Program-made: the position numbers and the translations under genes
Source: Pseudomonas fragi
Lineage (GTDB): Bacteria > Pseudomonadota > Gammaproteobacteria > Pseudomonadales > Pseudomonadaceae
Direction of reading: 5' to 3'
Length of the DNA stretch: 64,000 bases
Assembly (NCBI RefSeq): GCF_025426255.1
Contig: NZ_CP104861.1
Location: 2,666,001 to 2,730,000 of the forward strand
Part shown: positions 35,104 to 45,503 of the stretch, piece by piece
Position numbering within the stretch: position 1 is the first letter of the stretch
Layout: the number at the start of each line of letters is the position of its first letter
The notes under the pieces: model-generated
What the model was told of the DNA's origin: nothing
Databases searched by the model: none
What the model saw: only the letters and a program-made list of their open reading frames with translations

Positions 35104-36312
35104 TTAACCCTCGCCATCTGTACGAACTTGACTTTGATTCGGGACGCGCCTCCAAAGCTGCATAAGCGCCAATGAAGCAAGACTAGCGATACTGAGCGCA
35201 AGTGAACTGATTCCAATGCTCACCCCCCAGAAGTCGATCAAGTAACCAGTTAACACCGGAATCGCACCGGCAGGCACATATCCCCCCATGTTGAACACGG
35301 CGTTGGCTTCGGCTCTTCGCTGCGCTGGCACATTGTCAGCAATAAGGCTCAGTCCGCCTAACTGGCCCAAGCCTTGACCGGCGCCTGCCAGTAGCGCAGA
35401 AGTGATCAGCCATGGAGCGGAGCCGGTTTTAAGCGAGATCCATACGAAGATCATTGATGAAATAGTAGCGATCCCGCTTAGCGAAAATACGGTACGGCTG
35501 CTGAATTCCTTGGCTGCGAACTGTACGGTTACGGCCACGAGGAACATTGAAAAGGCCATACAACCTGTTACAAGGGGGCTGTTCACGCCCAGAAATGTGG
35601 CTATCAGCTTGGGGCCGAGCGACAGAATGAATGAAGTCGATGTGATTCCAGGGCCGAAGAAGGCTATCCCTAACAGCACGATGCCGAGATTTTGCTTGGC
35701 AACGGTAGGCAAACGCGGTTTAAACGAACCGATCCCAAGCTTCAGGTTCCTCTGATTAAGCAGCGCCACGAGCGCCACACACAAAATCGCAATCTCTATT
35801 CGGAAGACTGTGTGGATCGGGTTTGGGAAATATTGCGCCACGACCCCCGCCAATAGCGGCCCGGTGCCTGCTCCGGCCACCATTGCGACAGACGCCATTA
35901 GCGAAGCAAAGTGTTTGTGATGCGGCTGAGCATGCTCAACAACATTCGCCATCCCCCCAGACACAACGAGGCCAACCGAAACGCCTGTGAGAAAGCGTGC
36001 GAGCATCAAGACGCCAATGCTGTTGGCCTGGTCGAAAAGAATGGCTGCAACGATAGCAAGCCCCACACAGGGCAGTAGGAGTGCTTTGCGCCCGTAGTGG
36101 TCGGACAACTGCCCCGCTACGGTGAGAGCAAGAAGGAGGCCTATGATGTAGCAGGCAAATATAACGGTCAGCACCCCGGACGTGAAGCCAAGGGATTGCT
36201 GCCAGGAGCTGTAGAGCGGCGTAGCAGCATTCGACAGTATAAAGATCGCGGTCACGATCCACGCTGTCCGGTACACAGCCATTGAGGTTTGTTTGGGGTA
36301 GGTACTGCTCAT
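35104..36312 (-). CDS. MFS transporter
   Basis: A 402-residue, twelve-helix major facilitator. Motif A is GQLSDHYGRKALLLP and motif C-like glycine-rich helices (MVAGAGTGPLLAGVV) suggest an antiporter/efflux role. The LysR gene at 36419 lies upstream on the same strand, and a palindrome at 36334-36356 sits just before its start. Probable efflux pump of unknown substrate. Confidence 0.9.
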   Translation of the reverse strand: MSSTYPKQTSMAVYRTAWIVTAIFILSNAATPLYSSWQQSLGFTSGVLTVIFACYIIGLLLALTVAGQLSDHYGRKALLLPCVGLAIVAAILFDQANSIGVLMLARFLTGVSVGLVVSGGMANVVEHAQPHHKHFASLMASVAMVAGAGTGPLLAGVVAQYFPNPIHTVFRIEIAILCVALVALLNQRNLKLGIGSFKPRLPTVAKQNLGIVLLGIAFFGPGITSTSFILSLGPKLIATFLGVNSPLVTGCMAFSMFLVAVTVQFAAKEFSSRTVFSLSGIATISSMIFVWISLKTGSAPWLITSALLAGAGQGLGQLGGLSLIADNVPAQRRAEANAVFNMGGYVPAGAIPVLTGYLIDFWGVSIGISSLALSIASLASLALMQLWRRVPNQSQVRTDGEG

Positions 36313-36333
36313 GGGTGAATAGCCTCTATCTTC

Positions 36334-36356
36334 AGTCAGAAATTCAAATTCTGACT
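36334..36356. promoter_or_regulatory. Inverted repeat before the MFS gene
   Basis: AGTCAGAA and TTCTGACT form perfect 8-bp arms around a 7-bp spacer, 22 bp before the MFS start. Candidate operator for the LysR encoded just upstream. Confidence 0.55.
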
Positions 36357-36418
36357 AGGGTAGAGATATGCCAGGTGACGGCCTATTCGCTAAAAACACA
36401 AACGGGATGTGAAAAAAT

Positions 36419-37291
36419 TCACGGATCTCGCGCCAGCATTAGCCCATCCATGAGGAAATCCAAGACTGCTCGGATTTTTAGAGAACCGCGGAGATCTTCA
36501 TGAAACGCGAGCCAGATGGGCAGTTCCAGCGGTGTGTGATCCACATCAACGGCAACCCTCGCCAGCCCATATTCCGTGCCTAAAAAATCCGGAAGGAAAA
36601 CTATGCCAGCATTACCTACGGCAGCTAATGCCTGGATGCGCAGGTCATTGCTGGTGACGGAGATCGGCCGTCCACCCAGCCGATCCAGGAGCCATTGCTG
36701 CTGTATCGAATCGCCCATGCTACGGTCGTAGCCTATGAACTCGAACTGTTCAGGTTCACGTTGATCGATGTAGTCCTTGCTAGCATGAGGGTAAAAACGC
36801 AAGGAGCCGAGGCTTTTGGCGACGACGCTCTGTTCTTCCGGCCTGCTGAAGGTAATGGCAATATCCGTTTCTTTCCTCGCTAACGAAGCGGTGGACTTGG
36901 CTCCAACGAGCCTGAGCTGTAACCGGGGATAACGCTCGCGCAATACTCCGAGCCGCCGAGCTACCAAAGTTCCGAGGTACGCAGGAGGTGCGGACAAGAT
37001 TACCTCGCCCTCAATGCGACTTTCTTCCCTGTCAGCAAATCGCCTGAGCGCAAGTGACGCAGACTCCATCTGCGCTGCATATTCACCTACCTTTACACCA
37101 TCCTCGGTCAGTTGGTAAACACGGCCCCTACGATCTACAAGCTTCATGTTCAAAGAAGCTTCGAGCGCAGCGATTCGGCGAACCACAGTCGCGTGCTCCA
37201 CCCCCAGCGAGCGTGCCGCTGCGGCTAAGGAGCCCTCATGAACAAAGGCAAAGAAAAAACGGAGGCTATCCCAGTCGAGCATATTGATCAT
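36419..37291 (-). CDS. LysR-family regulator
   Basis: A 290-residue LysR protein: HTH in residues 1-65 (LDWDSLRFFFAFVHEGSLAA, ATVVRRIAALEASLNMKLVD), then the effector domain. It lies directly upstream of the MFS gene with a 106-bp gap holding a palindrome, so it probably regulates that transporter. Confidence 0.9.
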   Translation of the reverse strand: MINMLDWDSLRFFFAFVHEGSLAAAARSLGVEHATVVRRIAALEASLNMKLVDRRGRVYQLTEDGVKVGEYAAQMESASLALRRFADREESRIEGEVILSAPPAYLGTLVARRLGVLRERYPRLQLRLVGAKSTASLARKETDIAITFSRPEEQSVVAKSLGSLRFYPHASKDYIDQREPEQFEFIGYDRSMGDSIQQQWLLDRLGGRPISVTSNDLRIQALAAVGNAGIVFLPDFLGTEYGLARVAVDVDHTPLELPIWLAFHEDLRGSLKIRAVLDFLMDGLMLARDP

Positions 37292-37465
37292 CAGGTGTGG
37301 TTACGAGAGGCTTCTCAGCAAGCTATAGGCCTAGCTTACCGAGTAATGAGGTGACACTGCCGCATAAAGGTTGGGCTCGAGGTCGTCCCATGTTATCCGC
37401 CTTCAAGAACTTCTGCCGACCCAGCGGGTGCGGGCTGACTGGCTCAAGAAGAGCTGAACGCACAC

Positions 37466-37876
37466 TTAGGCTTCAGCGAGGGCCGTCCGGAGAAAGCTTA
37501 AAGCATCCCTGAAAACCTGATGCCATCTTTCAGAAGGCTCACTCATCAGAGGATGCCAGAAAAATCTGAATTCATGACCTCCATCATCTTCCGCAAAATG
37601 CACCCAAGTATCAGGAAGGTCTTGGGCAACATGACACTCATGAAATGCCCATGTGTGCCCCGTTACAATGGAATGCCACTCACCCAAATCTCGCCTTGCA
37701 GTGGATTGAATCCCAGCTTCTTCTATCAACTCTCGCACAGCAGCCAAGTCGGTTGACTCACCTGGGTCGACACTGCCTTTCACTAATTGCAGGCCTGCCA
37801 ATGGATGCTCAAACGCCAGGATTTCCAACGTTTCGCGGGTTCGCAGAACCACAGGGCAAGATTTATCTGCTGCCAT
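37466..37876 (-). CDS. NUDIX hydrolase
   Basis: A 136-residue pyrophosphohydrolase. The Nudix box is complete: GSVDPGESTDLAAVRELIEE followed by AG (GX5EX7REUXEEXGU). It would hydrolyse a nucleoside diphosphate-linked compound. Apparently monocistronic. Confidence 0.9.
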   Translation of the reverse strand: MAADKSCPVVLRTRETLEILAFEHPLAGLQLVKGSVDPGESTDLAAVRELIEEAGIQSTARRDLGEWHSIVTGHTWAFHECHVAQDLPDTWVHFAEDDGGHEFRFFWHPLMSEPSERWHQVFRDALSFLRTALAEA

Positions 37877-38036
37877 ACCGCGACACCTGTTCAGTCATCC
37901 TTATGTGAGTCGAGTAGCATAAGGGAAGCGAGCGGCCATCGAAATTGAATTTGACGTAGCAATTACCCCGTCGACTCATACTCTGGTGCATGCGGTAACG
38001 CCAGAAACGCTGGCAGATGATCTAACCTCTGCCCAT

Positions 38037-38537
38037 TCACTCCTTGCTCGATTTGGGTATCGCAATACGGGTACTGGTCTTGACCTCGCGTAAAGCTAGA
38101 CTGGACTGAATGGAGGCAATACCCACCTGACGTCTGAGCACCTGCTCGATAAAGTCGCTGTAGCTATCAAGATCCTCTGCCAACACTTGCAGCACGTAAT
38201 CGGCATCCCCGGTGATCTTGTGACACGACAACACTTCAGGCAATTGAGCAATCACCGCCTCGAAGGCGTCGGGAGCATGATCGGCGTGGGTTGAAAAACG
38301 GATGTGCACGAACGCCATGATATCCAACCCCAGCATTCGTCGATCAAGGTTCGCCTGATAGCCCTTGATCACACCCGCCTCCTCCATTCTCTTTCGCCGT
38401 CGCCAGCAAGGCGTCAGGCTTAACGACAGACGTTCACTGAGCTCGGCGTTGGAAATGCTCGCATCTTCTTGCAGCAGCGTGAGTATCGCCAGGTCAGTCT
38501 CGTCGAGACTGATGCGTTTGGATAATTTTTTCTTCAT
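38037..38537 (-). CDS. Lrp/AsnC-family regulator
   Basis: A 166-residue regulator with N-terminal HTH (LDETDLAILTLLQEDASISN, SERLSLSLTPCWRRRKRMEE) and a RAM ligand domain (VLSCHKITGDADYVLQVLAE). Divergent from the acetylpolyamine amidohydrolase gene and likely controls that operon in response to an amino acid or polyamine. Confidence 0.9.
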   Translation of the reverse strand: MKKKLSKRISLDETDLAILTLLQEDASISNAELSERLSLSLTPCWRRRKRMEEAGVIKGYQANLDRRMLGLDIMAFVHIRFSTHADHAPDAFEAVIAQLPEVLSCHKITGDADYVLQVLAEDLDSYSDFIEQVLRRQVGIASIQSSLALREVKTSTRIAIPKSSKE

Positions 38538-38656
38538 TGAGCCAACCCAGAGTAAAAAAGCCCGAACAATCTAGATAATCACGAAAATAAAGCAAAGAAA
38601 GCGCATCCAAGCCGGAACAGAATATTTGCACTGGCTCACAATAACGGATGCGCAGA

Positions 38657-39691
38657 ATGTTTACAGTTTTCAGTGATTCCCACCGTTTGCACCACGGCAC
38701 CGAATTGAAAGACGGCGTGCTCAAGCCGTCGTTCGAACAACCCAGTCGGGCCGATACCGTCCATAACCGCGTCAAGCAGGTTGGCCTTGGTCAGATCATC
38801 GAGCCGCGGGCATTTGACCGCTCGTGCTACGTCAACGCGCACAGCGAGCGCTACGTCAGCTTTCTAGAAAGCGCTTGGTCAGAATGGTGCGCGACCGGAC
38901 GTACGCACGATGCCCTACCGCTGGTATGGCCAGTTCGTGACCTGTCCAACGAGCAAGTCCCGGCTTTCATCGACGGCAAGCTCGGCTTCTTTGCCATGGA
39001 CGCCGGCTCCCCGATTACCGCTACCACTTGGCAAGCGGTAAAAACCAGTGCAGACATTGCCCTCACTGGCCTGGCACTGATCGATGAAGGCCATGACAGT
39101 GCTTTTGCCCTGTGCCGCCCGCCCGGCCATCACGCAGCGCGTGAATACATGGGCGGATATTGCTATCTCAACAACGCCGCCATTGCTGCACAGCAGGCCA
39201 TTACCCAAGGTGCCAAACGTGTCGCCGTACTGGACGTCGACTTTCATCACGGAAATGGCACCCAGAACATTTTCTACGGGCGTAATGACGTCATGTTTGT
39301 CTCGCTGCACGGCGAACCGGCGGTGTCCTATCCGTACTACTCAGGTTTCAGCCACGAAATCGGTGCTGGCCAGGGTGAAGGTTACAACCTCAATTACCCC
39401 CTGCCTAAAAACACCACCTGGGAAAGTTATCGCAACGCCCTGCTTCACGCGTGCAAAAAACTGCAGCAATTCGCCCCTGAGGTGCTGGTTATTTCACTCG
39501 GCGTCGACACATTCAAGGACGACCCCATCAGCCACTTCCTACTGGAGAGTGAAGACTTCATTGGCATCGGTGAGCTGATCGCAAGCGTCGGCTGCCCTAC
39601 CCTGTTCGTGATGGAGGGAGGCTACATGGTCGATGAAATCGGGATCAATGCGGTCAACGTGCTGCATGGTTTCGAGAGCAAGCGCGCCTGA
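38657..39691 (+). CDS. Acetylpolyamine amidohydrolase (HDAC superfamily)
   Basis: A 344-residue class II HDAC-like enzyme. His158 and His159 (RPPGHHA) form the charge relay, and zinc ligands Asp195, His197 (DVDFHHGNG) and Asp284 (GVDTFKDD) are in place. The start MFTVFSDSHRLHHG matches Pseudomonas acetylpolyamine amidohydrolases; ATG 38648 is an alternative. It would deacetylate acetylputrescine or acetylcadaverine. First gene of a group with ornithine cyclodeaminase and a permease. Confidence 0.88.
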   Translation: MFTVFSDSHRLHHGTELKDGVLKPSFEQPSRADTVHNRVKQVGLGQIIEPRAFDRSCYVNAHSERYVSFLESAWSEWCATGRTHDALPLVWPVRDLSNEQVPAFIDGKLGFFAMDAGSPITATTWQAVKTSADIALTGLALIDEGHDSAFALCRPPGHHAAREYMGGYCYLNNAAIAAQQAITQGAKRVAVLDVDFHHGNGTQNIFYGRNDVMFVSLHGEPAVSYPYYSGFSHEIGAGQGEGYNLNYPLPKNTTWESYRNALLHACKKLQQFAPEVLVISLGVDTFKDDPISHFLLESEDFIGIGELIASVGCPTLFVMEGGYMVDEIGINAVNVLHGFESKRA

Positions 39692-39741
39692 CCCATCCCT
39701 TGCGCTACAAAATTTCAGTTAGACAACCGGAGAATAAAAAA

Positions 39742-40794
39742 ATGACTCTTTTCATTGATGTCGACGATGCCGCACGCCTATTCACCACGATAGGAATTCG
39801 CCGGGCAATCCGCGAAATGGCGGCATACATCGAGGCCGACTATTCACGCTGGGCGCAGTTTGATAAATCGCCGCGCACAGCCAATCACTCAGCAGACGGA
39901 GTGATTGAGTTGATGCCCACCGACGATGGAAAGCAATATTCGTTCAAGTATGTGAATGGCCACCCTGACAATGGTCAGAGAAAATTGCTGACAGTCATGG
40001 CCTTCGGTCTCCTGGCTGAAGTCCACAGCGGCTATCCAACCCTGCTTAGCGAACTCACATTAACAACCGCAGTGCGTACTGCTGCAACCTCCGCATTGGT
40101 CGCGCAATCTCTCGCACGAACAGGCGCTAGCTCGATGGCAATCATCGGCAATGGTTCACAGAGTGAGTTTCAGGCACTCGCTTTCCATGAAATGCTGGGC
40201 ATCAACGAAATCCGTATTTTCGATATTGATCTCAACGCGTCACTCAAGTTGAAGCAGAACCTGGAGTCCTTCCCGAATATCAAAGTGATTCTTGCCAGCT
40301 CCGTACATGAAGCGGTTAAGGGCGCGGACATTGTTACCACGGTCACCGCAGACAAAACCTATGCAACGATATTGACGCCAGAAATGATCGAGCCGGGTAT
40401 GCATATCAACGCCGTCGGTGGTGATTGCCCGGGTAAAACCGAGCTGCACGCCGACATCCTGCGCAACGCTCGGGTCATCGTGGAGTTCGAACCACAAACA
40501 CGAATTGAAGGCGACATCCAACAACTGGAAGCCGACTTTCCTGTAGTCGAGTTTTTCCGAATTGTGCTGGGCGAAGTGCCCGGCCGCGAGAGCGATGCGC
40601 AAGTCACTGTGTTCGATTCGGTGGGCTTTGCGCTGGAAGACTTTTCTTCGCTGCGCTACTTGCACGACCTTGCGCGCAACCACCGGATCGGCGAACGCAT
40701 CCACCTGGTGCCGACTCCGACCAACATAAAAAACCTTTACCAATTGCTTGATCAGCAGCCAGCTGTCCCCTCACGTCTGCGCACGGTCAGCTGA
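39742..40794 (+). CDS. Ornithine cyclodeaminase
   Basis: A 350-residue mu-crystallin/OCD-family enzyme converting L-ornithine to L-proline and ammonia with NAD. Rossmann segment MAIIGNGSQSEFQALAFH, IFDIDLN, and NAVGGDCPGKTELH are typical. ATG 39742 follows a GGAG site; the frame opens at 39700. About 50 bp after the amidohydrolase, so probably cotranscribed, and links polyamine breakdown with proline supply. Confidence 0.9.
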   Translation: MTLFIDVDDAARLFTTIGIRRAIREMAAYIEADYSRWAQFDKSPRTANHSADGVIELMPTDDGKQYSFKYVNGHPDNGQRKLLTVMAFGLLAEVHSGYPTLLSELTLTTAVRTAATSALVAQSLARTGASSMAIIGNGSQSEFQALAFHEMLGINEIRIFDIDLNASLKLKQNLESFPNIKVILASSVHEAVKGADIVTTVTADKTYATILTPEMIEPGMHINAVGGDCPGKTELHADILRNARVIVEFEPQTRIEGDIQQLEADFPVVEFFRIVLGEVPGRESDAQVTVFDSVGFALEDFSSLRYLHDLARNHRIGERIHLVPTPTNIKNLYQLLDQQPAVPSRLRTVS

Positions 40795-40958
40795 TGGCTA
40801 TCGGCGTTGCCCCTGAGCAATGTGCCTGGGGCCCCTTACCGCCCCACGCAACGCGAAACCTTGCCACCTACCGTCCCTAGCCGTTGCATCCCCAACAAGA
40901 AAGATAGACAGCCACTTTTCTGCCAAAACTCAAAAACATAAAATCAAGAGGTTTTGTA

Positions 40959-42373
40959 ATGAAATCGACTCCCTCCGAACGGGCAGAACAGCCCGCGCTG
41001 CAGCGCACGCTCAGCAATCGTCACATCCAATTAATGGCCATGGGTGGCGCCATCGGCACCGGCCTTTTCATGGGCTCCGGGAAATCATCGCCCTGTCCGG
41101 TACATCGATCATCCTCATCTATATGATCATCGGACTGTTCGTTTTTTTCGTCATGCGTGCCATGGGCGAAATGCTGCTTTCCAATCTGAATTTCAAAACC
41201 TTTGCGGATTTTGCAGGCGCCTATTTGGGCCCAAGGGCGGCTTTTTTTCTCGGCTGGTCATACTGGCTGAGCTGGAGCGTTGCTGTGATAGGCGATGCAG
41301 TCGTGGTCGGCGGATTCTTTCAGTATTGGTTTGCGAATGTGCCCGCGTGGATTCCCGCTATCGGGATGCTCGCAACACTGTTCGCGTTAAACGTACTGAC
41401 TGTCAGGATTTTCGGTGAGGTGGAGTTCTGGTTCGCGATCATCAAGATCATTGCTGTTGTGACCCTAATAGGCGTCAGCATGGTGCTGATTGCGACATCC
41501 TTCGTCTCCCCTAGCGGTGTCACTGCATCATTTAATAATTTGGTGGATAAACAGGCGGCATTCCCTAATGGCTTGTTCGGCTTCTTCGCTGGTTTTCAGA
41601 TGGCGATCTTCTCGTTCGCCGGCACCGAATTAATCGGCACAGCGGCGGCGGAAACCCGCTCCCCAGAGAAGACTCTGCCTAAAGCCATCAACTCCATTCC
41701 TCTGCGAATTATCCTGTTCTACGTACTAGCGCTGACCTGCATTATTGCCGTGACTTCCTGGCATCAGGTTTCACCGGTCAAAAGCCCTTTTGTCGAACTG
41801 TTCCTGGTTGCAGGGTTTCCAGCAGCAGCCGGAATCGTCAACTTTGTAGTGCTGACATCCGCCGCATCGTCAGCCAATAGTGGCGTTTTTTCTTCCAGCC
41901 GTATGCTGTTTGGGCTGGCTAGCCAGAACAACGCTCCGAGGATTTTCCAGCGATTGTCGAGCAACAGCGTGCCTCTTCTAAGCTTGGCTTTCACCACACT
42001 GTTGATGCTAATTGGCGTACTGGTGCTGTTTATCGTTCCGGAAGTCATGACTGCATTCACCATCGTCTCTACCGTGTCGGCGATCTTGGTGATCTTCACC
42101 TGGTCGACCATCCTTGCGTCTTACATTGCCTATCGTAAAAAGCGGCCTGAGCTGCATGCACAATCTGCTTTCAAGATGCCTGGCGGCGTTCCGATGGCCT
42201 GGATTTCCCTAGCATTCCTGGGCTTTGTTCTTTGCCTGCTCGGGTTGAGACCTGACACTCGTATCGCCCTGATGGTCATGCCCGGATGGTTCGTGTGGTT
42301 GGCAATTGCTTATCAGCTGACCCGCTCAAACAAGCCTGAACCTGCAGTCGTTTCGGCAAGTAATTACAGCTGA
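40959..42373 (+). pseudogene. CycA-like amino acid permease with an N-terminal frameshift
   Basis: Start ATG 40959 (AGAGG upstream) gives MKSTPSERAEQPALQ, RTLSNRHIQLMAMGGAIGTG and LFMGSGK. One base is missing in the A run at 41082-41084, so the frame must shift to continue IIALSGTSIILIYMIIG. The remainder, about 430 residues, is intact and resembles the CycA D-serine/D-alanine/glycine transporter throughout (MRAMGEMLLSNL, TSAASSANSGVFSSSRMLFG). It is either a recent inactivation or a sequencing error. It follows ornithine cyclodeaminase. Confidence 0.82.
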
Positions 42374-42548
42374 TGCTTTGAAGCTCTGCTTCAATCGCTG
42401 CGATATCGGTATCGATGAGGTCGTCGAGCAGGCTGGCCTGCTCGGGATTCATCTGCTCACTGCGCTTGGCAAATTTCAAACGCTTGAGTTGGGCGATCTC
42501 ATGGTGCAGTTTTTCGATGAGTGTCTCGACACGCTGCATCAACTGCAC
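42372..42548 (-). mobile_element. IS66-family TnpC N-terminal fragment
   Basis: Minus-strand translation gives MQRVETLIEKLHHEIAQLKR, LKFAKRSEQMNPEQASLLDD and LIDTDIAAIEAEL. This is the leucine-zipper-like N-terminus of IS66 TnpC. The frame then runs into the 3' end of the permease gene. It is a short scar between the permease and the sucrose locus. Confidence 0.8.
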
Positions 42549-42560
42549 CGCTAACCATAG

Positions 42561-43466
42561 TCAGGTATCTAGCTGCGTCAGAAAACCCTCCACATCAGCT
42601 AGTGCAGGCGCATAGGCTCCGGCATGACAGCAAGATATGGATGCGCAAGCCGCTGAAAATCGCAGGCGCTCTTTCAAATCTGCGATCCCCAGCAACTCCG
42701 CAGCCAGCCAACCGGCCATACAAGCGTCTCCGGCTCCAACCGTGTCTGCCACTTTCACGGCAATAGCCGGCTGATTAAGTTGACTGTCCGGGGTGTGGAG
42801 TATCATCCCACGCTCCCCTCGGGTAAAAAGAATCTGCGCCTGAGGATTAAGAGCCCGAAGCTCATCCATTGCCTGGTGCTCGGTCAACCCAGGATAGATT
42901 TGCTGAAGGTCTTCGTCGGAAAGTTTAATCATGTCAGCAAGGGCGGTCATCGTAGGGAAGGTTTGCTCCCTGTAATGGCTGTCCATCAAATTGCGCCAGT
43001 TCGGATCATAGCTAATCCGTTTACCGGCTTCCTTGGCCTGTTGAGCAATTTTAATCAGCCTGCCCGCGAGTGGCTGTCGGGCCAAACTGATGCAGCTGAA
43101 ATGGCACAGCTCTACTTGGTTGATCCAACCATCGGGCATCAGATCAGGATCAAAAAATAGATCGGCATCCCCAGCAAAAAAGTATCTTGGGGGACGGCTC
43201 GATGGAACGATGGCGACCAGAGAATCTCGATCTACCCGTTGGATAAAATCCATATTTAACGCAGCCGCTTGCGACTGAAAAACTATCTCGTCACCTAGCG
43301 AATCTGTGCTTATCGACCCAGCAAATGCGCTGCTAACACCTAAGCGGCTTAGCGCTCGCGCAACATTCCAGGGAGCACCACCTGGGTAGCCCTTCCACTG
43401 TCCAGGGGTGCCTTGGACAAGGTCGGTCAGGGCTTCGCCAAATACTACTACGCGAGGCAATACCAT
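42561..43466 (-). CDS. PfkB-family carbohydrate kinase, probable fructokinase
   Basis: A 301-residue ribokinase-family enzyme with the N-terminal GGAPWNVARALSRLG and the C-terminal active-site signature VADTVGAGDACMAGWLA. In this locus it would phosphorylate fructose released from sucrose. It lies on the minus strand with the porin gene; an AraC relic separates them. Confidence 0.9.
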   Translation of the reverse strand: MVLPRVVVFGEALTDLVQGTPGQWKGYPGGAPWNVARALSRLGVSSAFAGSISTDSLGDEIVFQSQAAALNMDFIQRVDRDSLVAIVPSSRPPRYFFAGDADLFFDPDLMPDGWINQVELCHFSCISLARQPLAGRLIKIAQQAKEAGKRISYDPNWRNLMDSHYREQTFPTMTALADMIKLSDEDLQQIYPGLTEHQAMDELRALNPQAQILFTRGERGMILHTPDSQLNQPAIAVKVADTVGAGDACMAGWLAAELLGIADLKERLRFSAACASISCCHAGAYAPALADVEGFLTQLDT

Positions 43467-43535
43467 CGTAATCTCCTGATTTTTCTGTCGTAGGGGTGAC
43501 TGCTGTCTGCTCAGCTTCGACCAGTAATCCCTTAC

Positions 43536-43745
43536 TCAATGCACTTTGGTGAAAGGCAAGAATCGATGAGTACCGATTCGATTGAGCAACGTCATCGCTG
43601 TTTCGCGACGATATTCGCTCGGTATCTGTTCCTTTTCGGCGTGAAAGTGTCTGTTGAAGTTAGAGAATTTTTCATCGCCAACCTCAAAGCAGATTTCTCC
43701 AACCAACGCCCCTGCTTGCAACGACAACCGGCAGGCGCGCTGGAG
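43536..43745 (-). pseudogene. C-terminal relic of an AraC-family regulator
   Basis: One minus-strand frame reads LQRACRLSLQAGALVGEICF, EVGDEKFSNFNRHFHAEKEQ, IPSEYRRE. This is the second HTH of an AraC regulator, with the typical FSNFNRHF recognition block. The sensory domain and first HTH are missing. It sits between porin and fructokinase, where a sugar-responsive regulator would be expected. Confidence 0.75.
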
Positions 43746-43770
43746 ACGTGTTGGCCAACGCAGTCAGATA

Positions 43771-45345
<1,575 letters not shown>

Positions 45346-45461
45346 CTAGATTGTTTTTATTGTTTTTTGCTCTCGTGACGGCCACTTCTCGTCAACCTCG
45401 AATTGTCACAGGGAACGAAAAAAGGATGCCTAATCGCAATTACACTGCTACATTTTGCAAT

Positions 45462-45473
45462 GTTAACGTTACC
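45462..45473. promoter_or_regulatory. Short palindrome between porin and ABC importer
   Basis: The perfect 8-bp palindrome TAACGTTA (45464-45471), within GTTAACGTTACC, lies about 30 bp before the substrate-binding protein start. A central CpG in an A/T-rich palindrome is typical of LacI/GalR sites, though no such regulator is in the window. Confidence 0.4.
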
Positions 45474-45503
45474 TTTTTTAAAAACAAAAATAAATGGTGC
45501 TCA

